Below are positions 33,325 through 36,719 of a stretch of 36,719 nt of DNA, piece after piece (position 1 is the stretch's first letter; the number at the start of each line of letters is the position of its first letter). The notes under the pieces were generated by a model. It saw only the letters and a program-made list of their open reading frames with translations, made no database searches and had not been told where the DNA came from. Origin of the DNA: Rhodospirillaceae bacterium (GTDB lineage: Bacteria; Pseudomonadota; Alphaproteobacteria; GCA-2731375); the NCBI GenBank assembly GCA_002731375.1, contig PCBT01000057.1, forward strand, positions 4,253 to 40,971, read 5' to 3'. Made by a program: the position numbers and the translations under genes.

Positions 33325-33536
33325 GCGGGAAACTGGAAAAACTTCCCGCCGGATTCAAGAAACAGGCATTCGGCGCCACCCTCGCCGCCTTTGGCATCAT
33401 CGATACGGTCATGAACTTACTAACCGGGATCGCGCTTGACGGCTTTTTCCTGTTCCTGATCGGTGCCGGTAGCGCTCTATTCATTGCCGGCGCCAGGCAA
33501 AGACGAAAACAGAACTACCAGGCCACCTGCGGATAG
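33321..33536 (+). CDS. Small membrane protein, unknown
   Basis: 71 residues. It is coupled to the CcdA-like gene by ATGA. A basic N-terminus (SGKLEKLPAGFKKQ) precedes two hydrophobic helices (about 16-36 and 41-58) and a basic tail (RQRRKQNYQATCG), so both ends probably face the cytoplasm. No family recognised. The last 22 nt overlap the 3' end of the convergent cytochrome b gene. The tight coupling supports its being real despite its size. Confidence 0.6.
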   Translation: MSGKLEKLPAGFKKQAFGATLAAFGIIDTVMNLLTGIALDGFFLFLIGAGSALFIAGARQRRKQNYQATCG

Positions 33537-34648
33537 AACCAGTGTTCAACCATCCAGTGGTTGTCATCCAGCAGGGGGTTGATTTTTCGGTCCTTGAAGG
33601 CTTTTGGCGGAATGCCCATTCGAGTACCCATCATGACGTTGTGGCACGAGTTGCAGCCCAGGGTCGGTGAGACATGGGTTTCCGAATAAAGTAATCCAAA
33701 CGGTACCGCCGTAGGGAAGATGACGATCAGGAAAGATACCGCCACGCCAATCAGACCTGCCTTTCCAAACTTGCCGATAGGCCGCAACGGGGCGGGCTGT
33801 TGCCAGTTGGTTCTGCCTTTAAGGACCAAAGGTAGAGAAATCAGGATCAGAAACAAGGCCACGGGTAGGTAAATACCCAGAAACCGCGCCAGGAAGCCCT
33901 CGAAATCCAGGAACGGCTTAAAGAAGAACAGAATGAACCACTCAGGCGTCGGCACATCGGCGCCTTCCAGTGGCATAGGGATGATATCCGGGTCTTCGGT
34001 CGGGGTCGGGATATTGACCGCCAACACGGCAATGGCGATAAAAAATGGAATGCTCAACAGGGCATGCTTGGCCAGGTAGGCACCGATCCCCAGCCGTTTC
34101 CGGCGCAACAGCGCCAGAACGTGAAAATCAATCAGAACGTAGGCGACGATAGGCAGGATTACCACATGTGTGATAAAATTTCGGCTTAGGCTAAAAGATT
34201 CGATCAGATAGGCCTTCAACCCCGGTCCAACCAACGGCAAGGCGCCCAAATAGTTCGGCACCATCTCCATGAACCAATAGGCTCGCCATTCCCACGGCAG
34301 AATGAAACCGGTCACCAACAGGGCCAGCAACGGCAGGATCAGCAGCCCACCGGTTAGCCAGGACGTGCTACGCAGATAGTTGAGAAACTCGCGTCTGAGC
34401 AGGCTTCGCACCACATGCACGACAATCGCGGCGAAAATGAACAGCGCGATCCAACGGTGGCTGTCCCTGATCCAGGCGCCAAGTGCGAAGTCCTTATAAA
34501 GGCCTTGCACGGAGGCATAGGCGGTCTGCAGATCGGCCTGATAAAATAGACCCAGGAATATGCCGGTGAAAAGCTGCACGATCAGAAGCACAACGGCGAG
34601 GCCGCCAAAATAGTGCAGCCAGTGGCCGTGCTCTATCTCGATTTTCAT
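33515..34648 (-). CDS. Cytochrome b (b6/subunit IV fusion) with C-terminal c-type heme motif
   Basis: 377 residues, about eight membrane helices. The heme b ligands are His64/His78 (spacing x13) and His161/His176 (x14, as in cytochrome b6). The Qo-site motif PEWF lies at 235-238 in the subunit-IV-like part. After the last helix (about 297-321) a periplasmic tail holds LGCNSCHNVMMG (Cys332, Cys335, His336), a covalent heme c site fused to the quinol-oxidising subunit. No Rieske protein gene is in view. It would oxidise quinol and pass electrons to a heme c, possibly on to the small cytochrome c at 29102. ATG 34648 overlaps the upstream gene (ATGA). Confidence 0.88.
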   Translation of the reverse strand: MKIEIEHGHWLHYFGGLAVVLLIVQLFTGIFLGLFYQADLQTAYASVQGLYKDFALGAWIRDSHRWIALFIFAAIVVHVVRSLLRREFLNYLRSTSWLTGGLLILPLLALLVTGFILPWEWRAYWFMEMVPNYLGALPLVGPGLKAYLIESFSLSRNFITHVVILPIVAYVLIDFHVLALLRRKRLGIGAYLAKHALLSIPFFIAIAVLAVNIPTPTEDPDIIPMPLEGADVPTPEWFILFFFKPFLDFEGFLARFLGIYLPVALFLILISLPLVLKGRTNWQQPAPLRPIGKFGKAGLIGVAVSFLIVIFPTAVPFGLLYSETHVSPTLGCNSCHNVMMGTRMGIPPKAFKDRKINPLLDDNHWMVEHWFYPQVAW

Positions 34649-35934
34649 TGTTTACGCGCCTTCGTTGATACCAACGCAAACCTTGGACCGGTTTGACTGT
34701 CTTCAACGCGATAAAGATGCGACTGTTTGATGGGCGTACCATTCGCCGCCCACCGGCCTGGCCCGCTCACGCCTTCCGCTTCGCCTAGGTTAACCAGGGC
34801 CTCCCTGACCGCGCCGCCCCGCAACGACGGGGCCGCCGTGAGCGCCTGGGTCAAAAGGCCAAAGGCATCGTAGGCCAGGGCGGCAAATCTATCGGGAACG
34901 GAATTCTTCCGGACCTTGTGCGCCGCCACGAAATCCGCCACCAGGGGTGAGGGGTGGTCGGGCGCGAATGTGGCATAGACCAGGGCACCGCGCACCGCCG
35001 GCCCGCCCTGTTCCAAGAATGCCGGACTGAATAGATCCTCGCCGCCGATCAAGGGCAGCCTGGGGCCGCCATCGGCCGCCAGCGTCGCCAGGGATTGGGT
35101 CAGACGCGCGGCTTCTTGTGCACCGCCCGTGAAGATAATCGCCTGTACGCGATCTGGACCGGCCTGCTGGGCCTTCAGGGCCGCCGCCACCTTTGTGATA
35201 TCGGTCTTGCCGGAAAAGCTGTCGTAGGTGTCGGCCTCAAGCACGATCTTGCCGCCCCGCCGTGGCACCGCCTGCTTGAAGACCGAGGCGATGGACAGGG
35301 AATAGTCATAGGATGACGAGGTGATCAGGGCGAAATTCCCATGGCCCAGTTCCTCGACCGCATAACCCAGCATTTCATCGATGGCGGTTTCATCAGGCAG
35401 TGCAAAGTGAAATATGTACTCGCCGCTTCTGGCAATTTTCCGCCGCGTCCCAATGGAAATGAACACCGTGCGCGCGTTGTTGACCAGATGGGTCGGCGCG
35501 AAGGTCGACCAACCCGTCGGGGCCGAGAATATGGCCACGACATTCTTCGCGATCAGCGCCTCGGCAATATCCATGGCCTGGCCCGAACCGCCGCTGTCAT
35601 CGTGATGAATGACTTTGATTTTCTCGCCCCGCAAGCCGCCCTGGGCATTGAAGCGCTCCGCCGCCATTTCAATGCCGGTAAGCACGGCAAGGCCGTATTC
35701 CGCCTCCGGCCCGGTTTCAGGGCCGATCACGCCAACGATCAGCGCGCGGGGTTTTTCTTCCTTTTTCTTGGCTGCTGGCGCTACTTGTGGCGCGGCCATC
35801 CATTCGGGACGTTCCGTTTTCACTGCGACAGGCGCCTCGCCGCCATCACCGGCAAGCCAAAAAAACACGGCCGCCGCCAGGACGCCGCCAAGCGTGATGC
35901 CGCCCAGAAAAATCGCTATGGTTCCAAAACGCAT
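34645..35934 (-). CDS. Membrane-anchored type I periplasmic binding protein (LivK/ABC substrate-binding like)
   Basis: 429 residues. An N-terminal helix (about 5-28, FGTIAIFLGGITLGGVLAAAVFFWLAG) without a clear cleavage site leads into a charged linker (30-62). A two-lobe binding domain follows: ALIVGVIGPETGPEAEYGLAVLTGIEMAAERFNAQGGLRG opens the fold, continued by IKVIHHDDSGGSGQAMDIAEALIAKNVVAIFSAPTG and RFAALAYDAFGLLTQAL. This is the branched-chain amino acid/amide-binding family. It lacks neighbouring ABC permease or ATPase genes in the window and is translationally coupled to cytochrome b instead. It may act as a sensor or scaffold rather than for uptake (inference). Confidence 0.82.
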   Translation of the reverse strand: MRFGTIAIFLGGITLGGVLAAAVFFWLAGDGGEAPVAVKTERPEWMAAPQVAPAAKKKEEKPRALIVGVIGPETGPEAEYGLAVLTGIEMAAERFNAQGGLRGEKIKVIHHDDSGGSGQAMDIAEALIAKNVVAIFSAPTGWSTFAPTHLVNNARTVFISIGTRRKIARSGEYIFHFALPDETAIDEMLGYAVEELGHGNFALITSSSYDYSLSIASVFKQAVPRRGGKIVLEADTYDSFSGKTDITKVAAALKAQQAGPDRVQAIIFTGGAQEAARLTQSLATLAADGGPRLPLIGGEDLFSPAFLEQGGPAVRGALVYATFAPDHPSPLVADFVAAHKVRKNSVPDRFAALAYDAFGLLTQALTAAPSLRGGAVREALVNLGEAEGVSGPGRWAANGTPIKQSHLYRVEDSQTGPRFALVSTKARKQ

Positions 35935-35953
35935 CTAAGGCACCATCGCTTCG

Positions 35954-36719
35954 CTAGCCCGCTTCCTTCCAGCGCTCATTGCCGGCGAGCAGGCTCTTGA
36001 CCAAATTCTCTTCCAGCAGAATGACGTTTCGGGCGCTGTTAAAGTTGGCGTAATAGCCCCGCCGCTGCCGGTCCCTGCCGCCAATACGCAGCATCTGGGC
36101 GCCTTTCTGGCCCTGCTCCCATATGGACACGGTAATGTTCGGGGTTAGCAGGCCATAGGGAGCCAGATCGGTGGGCGCCTCGTCGATGAACGCCTTCAAA
36201 TCCGTGTCCTTGATCTCGTATAGGGTCTCCAGCACTTTCGCCTGATCGGCCTGGGCCCGGCGCGGCTGCAGCATATCCCAACGGCCCCGGTCGTGGACGA
36301 TCGCCACCGTATCCTTGGCCCGGCGCGCGATCTCCAACCGGCTTAGCTTCAATGGATCGAAATCGAGCGTCGATTTATCGCGCAACGCATAGACGGAGGT
36401 ATCCGCCTCCTGCTTGACATCGGAATGGACCCGGTAGACCGCCGCCTCGCCCTTGAACCTGCCGTAGGTCACGTTCAGGGTCGGCCCCTTATCGCCGAAT
36501 TCCATGGTGGTAACGCCACTGGTGGTCTTGAAACTGATCTCGATCTCGGGCTTGTCCAGACCCAGTTCGGCGAGCTTGGCCGCATCAGGATTCTCGAACA
36601 ATATCGCGTCCTTGCGCGAGCCCGTGATATTGTTCAACAAGTTGGTGACATCCTCGTCATCACCCCGCGCCCGCAGGGGCTGGGACAGCCACCAACCGTC
36701 CGCTTCCTTTGCCAGACGG
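35954..36719 (-). CDS. DUF4340 domain protein, partial (5' end beyond window)
   Basis: About 254 residues are visible in an open frame running off the right edge; the reading starts ...RLAKEADGWWLSQPLRARGDDEDVTNLLNNI. The alternating pattern fits the periplasmic DUF4340 family: WWLSQP and SSLL/NLLNNI-like repeats, then a beta-rich domain LELGLDKPEIEISFKTTSGVTTMEFG, then a second repeat GRWDMLQPRRAQADQAKVLETLYEI. Members often sit beside GldG-like/ABC-2 transporter genes, which may lie upstream off-window. The gap to the binding-protein gene is 19 nt, so all three minus-strand genes form one operon. No catalytic residues are evident. Confidence 0.75.
   Translation of the reverse strand, partial: RLAKEADGWWLSQPLRARGDDEDVTNLLNNITGSRKDAILFENPDAAKLAELGLDKPEIEISFKTTSGVTTMEFGDKGPTLNVTYGRFKGEAAVYRVHSDVKQEADTSVYALRDKSTLDFDPLKLSRLEIARRAKDTVAIVHDRGRWDMLQPRRAQADQAKVLETLYEIKDTDLKAFIDEAPTDLAPYGLLTPNITVSIWEQGQKGAQMLRIGGRDRQRRGYYANFNSARNVILLEENLVKSLLAGNERWKEAG

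Overview
The window looks like chromosome from a GC-rich (roughly 60% by eye) alphaproteobacterium, probably a Rhodospirillales-like environmental lineage. This placement is an inference from gene content and order (HAD nucleotidase-dapD-dapE-membrane protein beside truA, hydantoinase/oxoprolinase operons, copA-cueR, c-type cytochromes) and from overall protein style; no rRNA or other taxonomic marker is present. Genes are packed tightly, with many ATGA/TGATG overlaps. I saw no tRNA, rRNA, CRISPR array, insertion sequence or phage gene.

Left part (1-14.4 kb). The end of a threonine aldolase gene meets a convergent pair: a TerB/J-domain protein and, 14 nt after it, a tiny SelW/Rdx-family gene (303-515, minus). 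The SelW-like gene has an in-frame TGA exactly at the second redox position of its CxxC motif, followed by a hairpin that fits the bacterial SECIS rules. It reads as a selenoprotein that ordinary ORF calling loses. Then comes a plus-strand run: a fused 5-oxoprolinase/hydantoinase (HyuA+HyuB), a winged-helix regulator, an EamA transporter, a BASS-like transporter, an SDR, a HAD pyrimidine 5'-nucleotidase, dapD, dapE, a membrane protein and a GST. truA and an aldo-keto reductase lie convergently on the minus strand.

Middle part (14.4-27.6 kb). A minus-strand operon thuA-like/hyuA/hyuB/triple-RidA is a second, split hydantoinase/oxoprolinase system. Next are an alpha/beta hydrolase with a Cys in the nucleophile elbow, an AhpD-fold protein, a copper-export unit (CueR-type operator, copA, cueR), a decayed cytochrome c gene (heme motif apparently deleted, amber stop), and a divergent zinc alcohol dehydrogenase / fumarase-superfamily lyase pair with an operator-rich spacer.

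Right part (27.6-36.7 kb). This is the most unusual region: a redox and cytochrome-maturation cluster. A minus-strand pair (TlpA lipoprotein, SCO1) and a plus-strand operon of eight genes diverge from a promoter region with a near-perfect FNR/FixK/Dnr-type box and a separate perfect palindrome. The eight are: cytochrome c, a membrane-anchored protein of unknown function, a CcmH-like protein with a CxCxC..C..C cluster, a cytochrome with a CX3CH heme site, two TlpA lipoproteins (one with C-x-C), a CcdA-like thiol transporter and a small membrane protein. Converging on it is a minus-strand operon of a DUF4340 protein (cut by the window edge), a membrane-anchored LivK-type binding protein and a cytochrome b6/subunit-IV fusion carrying an extra C-terminal c-type heme motif. 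Together these suggest an oxygen-regulated, dedicated assembly and electron-transfer module whose terminal enzyme is not in the window.
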